A stretch of DNA of 64,000 nucleotides, taken from positions 1 to 64,000 of the forward strand of contig JAFEGW010000015.1 in NCBI GenBank assembly GCA_018239715.1, given 5' to 3'. The DNA is from Verrucomicrobiota bacterium (lineage in GTDB: Bacteria > Chlamydiota > Chlamydiia > Chlamydiales > Rhabdochlamydiaceae). Shown piece after piece: positions 1 through 7,259 of the stretch. The position numbers and the translations under genes are program-made. The notes beneath the pieces were generated by a model. The model made no database searches. It had not been told where the DNA came from and worked only from the letters and a program-made list of their open reading frames with translations. Within the stretch, counting starts at the first letter, position 1. Each line of letters begins with the position of its first letter.

Positions 1-594
1 AAATCTCGTGACTACACTATCTAGGGGGATGCCTACATTTTTTAGAGGATCCTTTCTAAAACTATCAATGATTGTGTCGATGATTTTTAAGGTCTTTTCA
101 TCACGGATATTTTTCCAAAGTAGAGCTTTAAGAATGGCATGATCAACCGTATCAAAAAAGCGCTTGATATCCATTTTTAACGCATAACAAGGCTGTTTGC
201 CATTCTTGCTGAGCTGTCGAATCATTTTCTGGAGTTGTAAAACTCCAAAATGGGTTCCCTTTCCTAAACGGCTCGAAAGTGAATGAAAGATAAACTTCTG
301 GTCTAAAAAATCAGATAAGACTCCATGGATGATCTGATGGACCAGACGATCTCTTACCGAAGCTTTACTGATGCGGCGCTGTTTGGGATCGGAGACGTTA
401 AAGTGATGGTAAGGGGCGTGCTCATATTGCAGCGTAATAAGATCGTGTTGAAGTTGAAAGAGACGATCTTCTAAATGCCGCTCGAAACATTGAACATCTT
501 TTCTTTTACGCTTCCCTCGTCTAAACTGGTCCCAACATTGAAAAATATAGGACAGTGAAGTGATCTTTTTAAAAAGATAGCGAGTAACTTTCAT
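1..594 (-). CDS. Reverse transcriptase, N-terminal part (DGR/group II-like), runs off left edge
   Basis: RNA-directed DNA polymerase; 198 codons are visible from the ATG at 594 to the window edge. The early RT block ALKMDIKRFFDTVDHAIL (first catalytic Asp region) lies near residues 139-156, and a GIPLDSVVTRF block near the edge corresponds to RT motif 4, where diversity-generating-retroelement enzymes usually read GxxxSQ; here the SQ is replaced by TR. The catalytic YxDD motif would lie beyond the window. Its start codon overlaps that of the divergent Avd-like gene (CAT and ATG interlock at 592-595), and a template-repeat-like segment lies upstream on the same strand. That context favours a DGR-type RT over a group II intron maturase. 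Reading-frame evidence is strong; the exact RT class is inference. Confidence 0.85.
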   Translation of the reverse strand, partial: MKVTRYLFKKITSLSYIFQCWDQFRRGKRKRKDVQCFERHLEDRLFQLQHDLITLQYEHAPYHHFNVSDPKQRRISKASVRDRLVHQIIHGVLSDFLDQKFIFHSLSSRLGKGTHFGVLQLQKMIRQLSKNGKQPCYALKMDIKRFFDTVDHAILKALLWKNIRDEKTLKIIDTIIDSFRKDPLKNVGIPLDSVVTRF

Positions 595-949
595 GGTGTC
601 ACGTCCCGTTTTGGATATTCCCATTTTTCACAAAATCTATGATCTCTACAAATTGCTACACAGCTATCATTCCCGCATCCCCAAATCGGAGCGGTACACA
701 ATTTGGCAAAAATGTGAGAACGCAACATTGGCACTCCTGGAAGCTCTTATTGAAACCAGTCATTACCCGGATGATAAGCGGCTCCATTTGCTTTACATTA
801 TCAGCAATAAGCTGGATTTACTCAAAGTTTTGATGAGGTTGGCAAAAGACACGAGGACTATCGATTCTCAACAATACCTTGCAGTCCAAGTCATTATCCA
901 GGAAATCGGAAAAATGGTTGGTGGTTGGATAAAGTCCGTTCCCCGCTGA
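593..949 (+). CDS. Avd-like four-helix-bundle protein of diversity-generating retroelements
   Basis: Small helical protein of 118 residues matching the bAvd/four-helix-bundle family that binds the reverse transcriptase in diversity-generating retroelements. Family features visible are the N-terminal IPIFHKIYDLYKLLH, the central WQKCENATLALLEAL, the KLDLLKVLMRLAKD block and the C-terminal IGKMVGGWIKS. Start may be ATG 593 or GTG 596; no clear Shine-Dalgarno is seen for either. In known DGRs avd and the RT gene normally lie on the same strand; here they diverge with interlocked start codons. The stop codon lies inside an 18-bp palindrome. Family assignment is confident from the motif pattern; whether the system is active is unknown. 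Confidence 0.8.
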   Translation: MVSRPVLDIPIFHKIYDLYKLLHSYHSRIPKSERYTIWQKCENATLALLEALIETSHYPDDKRLHLLYIISNKLDLLKVLMRLAKDTRTIDSQQYLAVQVIIQEIGKMVGGWIKSVPR

Positions 950-962
950 GTTTAAACTCAGC
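945..962. repeat. 18-bp perfect palindrome at the Avd/template-repeat junction
   Basis: GCTGAGTTTAAACTCAGC is identical to its reverse complement. It carries the avd stop codon on the plus strand (947-949) and the stop of the template-repeat reading frame on the minus strand (958-960). It may form a cruciform or act as a bidirectional terminator. In DGRs a short inverted repeat follows the variable repeat and helps target retrohoming, so a DGR role is possible but unproven. Confidence 0.7.
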
Positions 963-1110
963 AGGGAAAATAACAGGATTTCCGCAGGGAACCGACGCCG
1001 TTGTTCTCATTGTCGTCGTTGTTGTTGACGTTGAGGCCGCCCGGGGCAAAGCCCCCAACAAAGGCCCAAGGATCTGCGCCGATGCCCTTCCGTTTCACCA
1101 GAAGTAGAAA
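958..1110 (-). repeat. Template-repeat-like segment of a diversity-generating retroelement
   Basis: Read on the minus strand this segment encodes GGFAPGGLNV followed by NNNDDNENNGVGSL: a run of AAC/AAT/GAC/GAG codons inside a C-type-lectin-like context. This is the usual look of a DGR template repeat, where adenines in AAY codons are the sites changed during reverse transcription. The unmutated Asn run argues for template rather than variable repeat. It lies upstream of the RT on the RT's strand, downstream of the Avd-like gene. No matching variable repeat was found in the rest of the window. The open frame extends up to 1314 but upstream it does not look like protein. Confidence 0.6.
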
Positions 1111-1424
1111 CACCATCTTGATCTGCCCCCACCTCTTGAATTTTATTTGGAGACCGGAGCATGTGCTCCTTCTCTCTAGACATCGGCACGAAGTTCTGTC
1201 GTGATGTGCACTACCAAGATCCTTGAACCATTGGTATTCTGACATCGGCTCTTGCGAGCCCAACGAACTGTTTTGGGAGGATCGCTGCCTAGAGCAATGA
1301 TCCCTCATTTCCAAAACATATCCGATACTATTTGGTTTGAAAAAAAATGTCGATGGTATTTTCGACGAGTTTTTTTAAAGAAGCATGCCTATTTAGGGTA
1401 CACTCTATCCTGATGTCAGCAGAA

Positions 1425-1515
1425 AACCCTCAAAACGTCAGAATAGACACGCAAATTTTATTTATTGACATATTCAAGGAGAGATTATAGATTTCTGCCT
1501 GACATTTTTTGAGGT
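1425..1515 (+). promoter_or_regulatory. Possible resolution (res) and promoter region of the Tn3-type resolvase
   Basis: AT-rich stretch directly before the resolvase gene with several TGACA/TGTCA-type elements, including CGTCAGAATAGACACG near 1436-1451, TTGACATATTCAA near 1464-1476 and CTGACATTTTTTGAGG near 1499-1514. Tn3-family res sites sit in this position and contain inverted 12-bp elements bound by the resolvase. Assignment rests mainly on position; the elements were not aligned to a reference. Confidence 0.3.
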
Positions 1516-1520
1516 TGATG

Positions 1521-2117
1521 ATGATTGGACATCGAATTGGATATGTGCGAGTCAGCACGTTTGACCAGAACCCGGAACGGCAGCTTGAAAATATTCAGGT
1601 TGACAGAACCTTTATGGATAAGGCTTCCGGCAAAGATATTAAACGACCCCAGTTTGAAGCTATGATGAGCTTTATTCGAGAAGGAGATACTTTGGTCGTA
1701 CATAGCATGGATCGTCTTGCTCGCAATCTAGACGATCTTCGCCGTTTGGTTCAAACATTGACCCATAAAGGAATCTGCATTGAATTTGTCAAAGAGCATC
1801 TGACCTTTACAGTAGAAGATTCTCCAATGGCTACGTTGATGCTATCAGTGATGAGTGCATTTGCCGAATTTGAAAGAGCTCTAATTCGTGAAAGACAAAG
1901 AGAAGGCATTGCTCTCGCCAAGCAGCGGGGGGCTTATCGAGGACGTAAAAAATCTTTGTCAGAGGAACAAATTCTCCAATTGCAAAGTCGGGTCAATGCT
2001 GGAGAAAAAAAAGCCCAAGTTGCACGAGACTTTGCGATCAGCAGAGAGACTCTTTACCAATATTTGCGCATTCCCAAAGTAGCTTATGCCCCGTCGTTCG
2101 ATACTGACAAAGGCTGA
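1521..2117 (+). CDS. tnpR: Serine recombinase, Tn3-family resolvase
   Basis: Site-specific serine recombinase of 198 residues that resolves transposon cointegrates at a res site. The N-terminal IGYVRVST motif holds the nucleophilic serine; the MDRLARNLDDL and ERALIRERQREGI blocks are the conserved arginine and E-helix regions; the C-terminal 45 residues form a helix-turn-helix (QVARDFAISRETLYQYL). ATG 1521 is chosen because GAGG at 1511-1514 is better spaced for it than for ATG 1518. It overlaps the remnant of the transposase gene downstream by 32 bp, as in a tnpR-tnpA unit. It looks intact, and the rest of the transposon is deleted, so it may act only on a resident res site. Confidence 0.92.
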   Translation: MIGHRIGYVRVSTFDQNPERQLENIQVDRTFMDKASGKDIKRPQFEAMMSFIREGDTLVVHSMDRLARNLDDLRRLVQTLTHKGICIEFVKEHLTFTVEDSPMATLMLSVMSAFAEFERALIRERQREGIALAKQRGAYRGRKKSLSEEQILQLQSRVNAGEKKAQVARDFAISRETLYQYLRIPKVAYAPSFDTDKG

Positions 2118-2325
2118 ATGCGATTCTCTGATCGCTTTTCCAGAGAACGTTCATGAATTGATCAAATATTGCGCTTTCAATGACCGCGAATGGGCGATCA
2201 TACAGCAGCGCCGCGGGAAACCCAATCGTTTAGGGTTTGCCATCCAGCTTTCTTATATGAGGTACCCCGGAATTTTATTGGGAATGAATGACACCCCACC
2301 TATTCCTCTTTTAACCTTTTCGTGA
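2086..2325 (+). pseudogene. tnpA: Tn3-family transposase, N-terminal fragment
   Basis: 79-codon remnant of a Tn3-type transposase (normally close to 1000 residues). The first 65 residues match the conserved N-terminal (DUF4158-type) region: MPRRSILTKAE, then LIKYCAFNDREWAIIQQRRG and NRLGFAIQLSYMRYPGILLG. After that the frame passes into unrelated residues and stops inside a transposon-end-like sequence. More than 90 percent of the gene is missing, so the element cannot transpose by itself. Its loss of function is clear; whether a full copy exists elsewhere in the genome cannot be seen. Confidence 0.88.
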
Positions 2326-2334
2326 GCTGACCCC
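2297..2334 (-). repeat. Probable terminal inverted repeat of the Tn3-family relic
   Basis: On the minus strand this stretch begins with GGGGTCAGCTCACGAAAAGG, like the GGGG-starting 38-bp ends of Tn3-family transposons. It follows the truncated transposase and ends five bases before the ATG of the next gene, marking the transposon-chromosome junction. No partner end was recognised in the window. Confidence 0.5.
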
Positions 2335-2339
2335 AATCT

Positions 2340-3416
2340 ATGAGACTATCTATTTCCACTTCAGATTTAGTTAACTTAGTCGCAAAAATCCAAACGATTG
2401 TTTCAGAAAATCCGAAAGATCCCATATCCATTATTTTTCTCGAAGCCATCAAGGGCCAGATAGCTTTAACAGCGACCGATCACAGGATAACATTGCGGGC
2501 TTTAGCCTCTGCCCATGTCGAGAAAGCAGGGGCGGTCACCCTTCCTGCAAAAATATTTTTCCAGCTCATTCTCAAGCTGACCCTCTCTCCAGTCGAAATC
2601 GAAGCGGATAATAGATCTGCTCATATTCAATCGGGCACCTCGCACTTTATGATGAGCTGTATGCCGCCCCAAGAACATCTCCCTTTCCCTTCCTTAAGTG
2701 GCGGCATTTCTCTTAACTGGGATAATACTCTGCTCAGAGACTGCCTTGTGCGCAGCAGCTTTGCTGCTGCTCCTGAGGATGATAAATCAGCCCTCAAAGG
2801 AGTCTTTGTTCAGCTAGGTCGGAAAATAGCGACATTTGCCAGCTCGGACAGATATAGAATCGCGTGCGTGCGCGCCGAGCTTTCGGAAGAACATGCAGGA
2901 ACCTACATCATTCCTTCTCTTGCTGCCAAAAAAATGATCCAGCTTTTAGAGACCCCCGATCAAAAATCTAAACTGACTTTCCTTCCCGATAAAGTAAGCC
3001 TTGAAACTGGCAATTTTACCCTTTTAACAAAACTTATCGAGGGTCCCTATCCTGAGATCGACTCCTTAATCCCCCTCAAAGCAGCTGATCCTATTGTGAT
3101 GAATCGCAAAGATCTCATGGCACTGCTGAGCCAGCTGTCTATTTTTGCAGCACATCAAGCAGTTCGTTTTACTTTCACCCCTCACGTACTCCAATTAACC
3201 GCGATTAATGGCGACATCGGTCAAGGAAGAGCGAGCATGCCTATCCATTATACGGGTCCTGAGTTTAGTATCGTCTTCAACTTCGACTATTTCCTGGATG
3301 CTTTGAACCTTAGTAAAGATGAGACGATGGAACTCAGCCTTAGCGGTCCCCATGCTCATGGGCTTATCACTGACTCGACAAATAGTTCTTATGTCCTCAT
3401 GCCCCTGAATGCATAA
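2340..3416 (+). CDS. Divergent second DNA polymerase III beta clamp (DnaN paralogue)
   Basis: 358-residue sliding-clamp protein, colinear with the canonical DnaN encoded just downstream: both begin with a DLxNLxxKIQxIV helix and share SRTS-like TLPAK, GTSHF, LVRSSFAAA, DQKSKLTFL and GLITDSTN blocks. Residues that form the partner-binding cleft in beta clamps differ: the canonical TDGKRLA is SSDRYRIA here, and the C-terminal VIMPMRL is VLMPLNA. The early motif PALPILSNVLLEA is also eroded. It therefore probably folds as a ring-forming clamp but may not bind normal clamp-binding peptides, or may only form mixed rings. No ribosome-binding site is visible; the transposon end lies 5 bp before the ATG. 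Function unknown. Confidence 0.85.
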   Translation: MRLSISTSDLVNLVAKIQTIVSENPKDPISIIFLEAIKGQIALTATDHRITLRALASAHVEKAGAVTLPAKIFFQLILKLTLSPVEIEADNRSAHIQSGTSHFMMSCMPPQEHLPFPSLSGGISLNWDNTLLRDCLVRSSFAAAPEDDKSALKGVFVQLGRKIATFASSDRYRIACVRAELSEEHAGTYIIPSLAAKKMIQLLETPDQKSKLTFLPDKVSLETGNFTLLTKLIEGPYPEIDSLIPLKAADPIVMNRKDLMALLSQLSIFAAHQAVRFTFTPHVLQLTAINGDIGQGRASMPIHYTGPEFSIVFNFDYFLDALNLSKDETMELSLSGPHAHGLITDSTNSSYVLMPLNA

Positions 3417-3430
3417 GATGAAAGTGGCCG

Positions 3431-3460
3431 TTGACACCAGCCTGTTTAATCGAGTATCTT
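3431..3460 (+). promoter_or_regulatory. Sigma70-type promoter for dnaN
   Basis: TTGACA at 3431-3436 and TATCTT at 3455-3460 with an 18-bp spacer, 22 bp before the dnaN start codon and directly after the paralogue's stop. A perfect -35 and a good -10 at correct spacing suggest dnaN-recF is transcribed from here independently of the upstream paralogue. Confidence 0.6.
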
Positions 3461-3481
3461 CTTGATAAAAAGGAAACTTCT

Positions 3482-4582
3482 ATGAAATTCATCATTCCAA
3501 GACTTGATTTGCTCAATTTAATCGGAAAGATCCAAGCCATTGTGCCTGCTAAGCCGGCGCTTCCTATCTTGAGCAATGTCTTGCTCGAGGCTGTGGATGA
3601 TCAACTGATTATCAGCGCCACCGACTTGACGGTGAGCATGAAAGCTTATGCAAAAGCCGATGTTAAAGAAGAAGGATCGATTACCCTTCCGGCTAAAAAA
3701 TTTTTCCAGCTCGTTCGTGAGCTGACAGCTTCCTCCGTCGAAATCCAAGTGTCAACACCTGAATCGGCCCACATTAACGCCGGCACTTCTCACTTTAAGA
3801 TGAGCGGCATGCATAAAAATGAATTCCCCGCTCTCCCCGACCTCAACGGCGGCATCGCGCTCGATCTAGAGAATGACATGCTAAAAGAGATGCTCGTGCG
3901 CAGCTCGTTTGCTGCAGCACGCGATGACAACCGTCAAGTCCTCAATGGAATCCTGCTTCAGCACCGTCAAAAAACAGCGACCTTTATTGGCACGGATGGC
4001 AAAAGGCTGGCTCGCCTTTTTGCTGATATCGACACCTTGGACGGGCAAGCAGGCGCCTATGTTCTTCCTTTAAAAGCCGTCGAAGAGATGATCAAGCTTT
4101 TAGAAATCAAAGATCAAAAATCTAAACTGACTTTTCTGGCTGATAAAATCGGTATTGAGACCGGCAGTGTCATCTTGATCACCAAGCTTCTCAATGGCCA
4201 ATATCCTGATGTGGACCGTGTGATTCCCAAAAAAGCGACGGATCCGATTGCCCTTCATCGCGAAGAGCTCATGTCGCTGCTCCGCCAGGTTTCTCTTTTT
4301 ACCAGCGACCAAAGCAGTGCTGTCCGCTTTACCTTTAACTCGGGCGAGCTCCATCTGACTGCTATGAGCGGGGGCCTCGGAGAAGGCAAAGTCAGCATGT
4401 CCGTCAATTACGGCGGCCCTAAGTTCGACATCGCCTTCAATCCCCACTATTTCCTTGATATTTTGCGCCATAGCAAAGACGAAACCATTCAACTCAGCCT
4501 CAGCGACGCCTATAATCCCGGGCTTATTACCGACTCGACCAACGCCCATTTCGTCATTATGCCGATGCGCCTAGAAGCTTAA
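3482..4582 (+). CDS. dnaN: DNA polymerase III subunit beta (sliding clamp)
   Basis: 366-residue processivity clamp that encircles DNA and tethers polymerase III and repair enzymes. It has the canonical early motif ALPILSNVLLEA, the cleft residues GTDGKRLA in the middle domain and the C-terminal VIMPMRL that completes the partner-binding pocket. ATG 3482 is chosen over the longer open frame because AAGGA precedes it at proper spacing and the homologous N-terminus MKFIIPRLDLL starts there. recF follows after 17 bp, giving the common dnaN-recF order. A tandem degenerate paralogue lies directly upstream. Confidence 0.97.
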   Translation: MKFIIPRLDLLNLIGKIQAIVPAKPALPILSNVLLEAVDDQLIISATDLTVSMKAYAKADVKEEGSITLPAKKFFQLVRELTASSVEIQVSTPESAHINAGTSHFKMSGMHKNEFPALPDLNGGIALDLENDMLKEMLVRSSFAAARDDNRQVLNGILLQHRQKTATFIGTDGKRLARLFADIDTLDGQAGAYVLPLKAVEEMIKLLEIKDQKSKLTFLADKIGIETGSVILITKLLNGQYPDVDRVIPKKATDPIALHREELMSLLRQVSLFTSDQSSAVRFTFNSGELHLTAMSGGLGEGKVSMSVNYGGPKFDIAFNPHYFLDILRHSKDETIQLSLSDAYNPGLITDSTNAHFVIMPMRLEA

Positions 4583-4599
4583 CCTGATATAATGGCTTC

Positions 4600-5649
4600 A
4601 TGCATATTCAGCGACTTTACCTGAGGCATTTCCGCAATTATTCAGAAGTCGAAGTTACTTTGTCTCCCGCAGTGAACCTGCTCTGCGGAAATAATGCCCA
4701 AGGCAAAACCAACCTTTTAGAAGCGCTCCATCTCATTGGAACAGGACGTTCGTTCCGGACACCCCATCTCAAGGAACTCATTCAGAACGAGGCCCCTTTT
4801 TTCTTTATCGAAGCGGAATTCATGAAAGACGGCATCGCCCAGCATGTCCGCCTTTCTTTTGATGGAGAAGTCAAAAAGCTCGACTATAACAACACGAGCT
4901 ATTCCCACTTCACTAACCTGCTAGGCCTTCTCCCCATCGTCCTCCTAGCGCCTGAGGATGTTCTCTTAATCACCGGAGCTCCTGCCGACAGGCGCCGGTT
5001 TTTAGATATCCATCTCGCACAAAGCGATCCCCTCTATGTCTACCACCTCACTCGGTACCATAAAGCCGTCAAGCAGCGGAACTTTCTCCTTCGCAAAAAA
5101 ACTGTCGCCTCGATCGAAACTTGGGAAAGCCTCATGGTTGTCTCAGCCGCTTATATCCGGAAAAAACGTCACGCAGTCATCGAAGGGCTGTCCGCAGGCC
5201 TTAAAGCCCATATGCAGGAGCTCTCATGCCAGCAGGATCTCCTAGAGATCCGCTACGTCTCCTCTTATACGGAAAATTATGAGCAGCTGCGTGCTAAGGA
5301 GTTGATTTTAGGATCGACTTTAATAGGACCCCATCGCGACGATCTTCAAATCTTGATCAATGGCCAAGATGCTCGCTCCTTTGCCAGCCAAGGGCAGCTC
5401 CGCTCGGCGGTAGCCGCCATGCGCCTAGCCCAGTGGCATCACCTCAAAGACCACCATAACGCCCCTCCCCTCTTCTGCATCGATGATTTTGGCGTTCACT
5501 TAGATAGCGCCCGCAGAGAGTCTCTTTTAAGTAAGATCTCTTCTTTTGGCCAGGTCTTCCTGACCTCTCCTGCCTTTGAAAGCAGCTCCTATCATACCCT
5601 ACAAGTGGAGCACGGAATGATACGAACAGACCTTAAACCCCATCCGTGA
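4600..5649 (+). CDS. recF: DNA replication and repair protein RecF
   Basis: 349-residue SMC-like ATPase that binds gapped DNA and helps load RecA at single-strand gaps. The Walker A motif GNNAQGKTN is near residues 29-37, followed by LLEALHLIGTGRSFR; the LAPEDVLLITGAPADRRRFLD block is the RecF signature; GPHRDDL is the second family signature; and the Walker B-type CIDDFGVHLD is near residue 290. Length is normal for the family. It is 17 bp after dnaN and most likely co-transcribed with it. RecO and RecR partners are not in this window. Confidence 0.97.
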   Translation: MHIQRLYLRHFRNYSEVEVTLSPAVNLLCGNNAQGKTNLLEALHLIGTGRSFRTPHLKELIQNEAPFFFIEAEFMKDGIAQHVRLSFDGEVKKLDYNNTSYSHFTNLLGLLPIVLLAPEDVLLITGAPADRRRFLDIHLAQSDPLYVYHLTRYHKAVKQRNFLLRKKTVASIETWESLMVVSAAYIRKKRHAVIEGLSAGLKAHMQELSCQQDLLEIRYVSSYTENYEQLRAKELILGSTLIGPHRDDLQILINGQDARSFASQGQLRSAVAAMRLAQWHHLKDHHNAPPLFCIDDFGVHLDSARRESLLSKISSFGQVFLTSPAFESSSYHTLQVEHGMIRTDLKPHP

Positions 5650-5939
5650 GCTTTATTCATGCTGAAAGAGTAGCCTCTGCGGCCGCTCCAGAATAAATTC
5701 ATGTGTTTTATCTGCTGGAAGAACACCTTTTTTCCAAATCTCAAACCCAGCTTACCCTTCTCCAATCAGTTGTCCTAGGCGGCTGAGCAGAAAAAAAGAA
5801 GTAAAAATAAAGCGGAAATCGACTTCAGCAGTCATAGACATTTTGGTATATTTTTATTCGAAATTTTAATACAAATCCTCCTAAATACGATGTTCCCTCT
5901 ACATTGAATGAAAAAATTGATCACCATCCAGGGTTTGAA
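5650..5939. other. Intergenic stretch with a possible decayed minus-strand gene end
   Basis: About 290 bp without a supported gene. On the minus strand a frame between roughly 5751 and 5668 reads AGFEIWKKGVLPADKTHEF and continues to a stop, which looks like the last 30 residues of a protein but is preceded at once by a stop codon. It may be a gene relic. No tRNA, promoter or strong hairpin was recognised. Low certainty. Confidence 0.25.
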
Positions 5940-6338
5940 ATGAGCATTATATCCAATTTGGCTGGGCAGCTTCAGCCCATCGCTTTGATGTATGAGCAAG
6001 AGAGACAATATGCCTATCAAGAGTTAGCCCATGACTTCCGTGATTTTGCTTTAATCTTAGCCTCCCGAGGAAGGTTTGAAGAAGCCCTTGATATCGTTCA
6101 ATGGGCGAGATCAGAAGGTCTCGAACCTGACAATGAAACCTTATGGTCCGGTTTTTATATCGGTGTGGCCAAAGTCATATTAGTCTATGAAAATTGTCTT
6201 GAAGCTTCACGTGCATTTAACAATCGGAAACTGCATATTAAATTCCTGGAAAACGTTGTTTACCTCTTTCAGGAGCCGGACATTTCGAAATTAAAAAAGT
6301 TCCTAAAATTTGAAGGATTCAAAGATAAAATCGTTTGA
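5940..6338 (+). CDS. Hypothetical helical protein, TPR-like
   Basis: 132-residue protein of unknown function. It is rich in predicted helices, and the stretch around ASRGRFEEALDIVQWARSEG resembles a single tetratricopeptide or pentatricopeptide unit; the C-terminal 40 residues are Lys/Phe rich. No signal peptide, membrane segment or catalytic motif is seen. ATG 5940 is preceded by AGGG at proper spacing; the frame also opens with TTG at 5904. It stands alone between recF and a convergent methyltransferase gene. I do not recognise the family. Confidence 0.55.
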   Translation: MSIISNLAGQLQPIALMYEQERQYAYQELAHDFRDFALILASRGRFEEALDIVQWARSEGLEPDNETLWSGFYIGVAKVILVYENCLEASRAFNNRKLHIKFLENVVYLFQEPDISKLKKFLKFEGFKDKIV

Positions 6339-6349
6339 TGAAAATTGAT

Positions 6350-6375
6350 ATTCGCACTTCTTTCTTAGTGCGAAT
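6350..6375. terminator. Hairpin between convergent genes
   Basis: ATTCGCACT at 6350-6358 pairs perfectly with AGTGCGAAT at 6367-6375 across an 8-base loop. It lies just after the stop of the 5940 gene and over the end of the restored methyltransferase frame. There is no clean T-run, so a bidirectional intergenic terminator is likely but not certain. Confidence 0.45.
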
Positions 6376-7149
6376 GAGCGATGCAGAATAAAGCGTGTCT
6401 TTCTTCACTGATTTTACCTGGACCCGCCTTGATCAAAGCCTCTTTTTTGAGCTTTTCTAAATTTTGAGGAGAAAGCTGCTCGAGCCTCGATCGCAGTCCA
6501 TGAGTCCAGAGAGAGAGCTCCACCACTGCTCAGCATTTTCATGATAGAACACTTTCGACTCTCGATGGAATTCAATCGAAGAAAACCCTGCAGGGACTAG
6601 CAGCTCCATAAAAGGTTTTTCGGCATCTATTGAAATCGTATTAACCCCCGAAGTCATACCCAGCTCGCCCATTTTTTCCACGATCCATCTATCCAACACG
6701 GCTCTCTGACTGAAAGTGGAGACGGCTAATCGGCCCCCGGGTTTTAAAACTCGTTTGAATTCCGACAAGGCTTGAGGAGCGCTCGGGAAAAAGAACAAAG
6801 CAAACGCACAAAAGACCACATCAAAAGAGTGATCGGGCAGCAATAGATGCTCGGCATCCATTTGCTGAAGCTCGATCCAAGGATAAGGCGCTTTTGCTTG
6901 AGCATCTTCAATCATTTGACTGCTGATATCGATTCCTAGGGCTTTGCCTTGAGGCCCCACGACTTGAGCTGCAGGGAATAAAACAGCCCCCTTTCCCGTG
7001 GCGACATCTAATATTTGATCATCTCGAGCAAGCTTTGCCAGTTCGACTAATCTTGTGCCAAAATATTCAAAAAAACAGCATCCCTTTTCACCATAGCTTG
7101 CTGACGCCCTATCGAAAACCTTCTTAACCCATTCCTTATGATCTTGCAT
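6365..7149 (-). pseudogene. SAM-dependent class I methyltransferase with a CT-repeat frameshift near its end
   Basis: UbiE/MenG-like small-molecule methyltransferase. The SAM site ILDVATGKGAVLFPAA is near residue 47, followed by GIDISSQMIEDA, the FDVVFCAFALFFF block and LKPGGRLAVSTF. The open frame as it stands gives 230 residues ending at 6457 with a foreign tail. A CT-repeat at 6508-6517 (five units on the minus strand) explains this: removing one CT restores WTHGLRSRLEQLSPQNLE and on to a stop at 6365, a typical tail for this family. Either the gene is a recent pseudogene or the repeat allows phase switching. It is alone, divergent from the ClpB-like gene. Confidence 0.75.
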
Positions 7150-7259
7150 AGTATGCTAGATTATCCTGTTATCTCGTTTTCAAGTCCATGCTTACAAATT
7201 TCTACTGTTTTTTAAATTTGCTTCTTTTAAAGTATCATTTATTCACTTTTTAACAACGT

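Noticed and set aside
958-1314. Minus-strand 118-codon frame as a protein gene
   Set aside because: Only the part from 958 to about 1110 looks protein-like, and that part has the pattern of a DGR template repeat; the upstream codons show no family or coding character.
1425-2334. Complete, active Tn3 transposon
   Set aside because: Transposase is cut after about 65 family-like codons and only one possible terminal repeat is seen.
4100-4549. 149-codon frame antisense to dnaN
   Set aside because: Lies wholly inside the confident dnaN gene on the other strand; no ribosome-binding site or recognisable domain.
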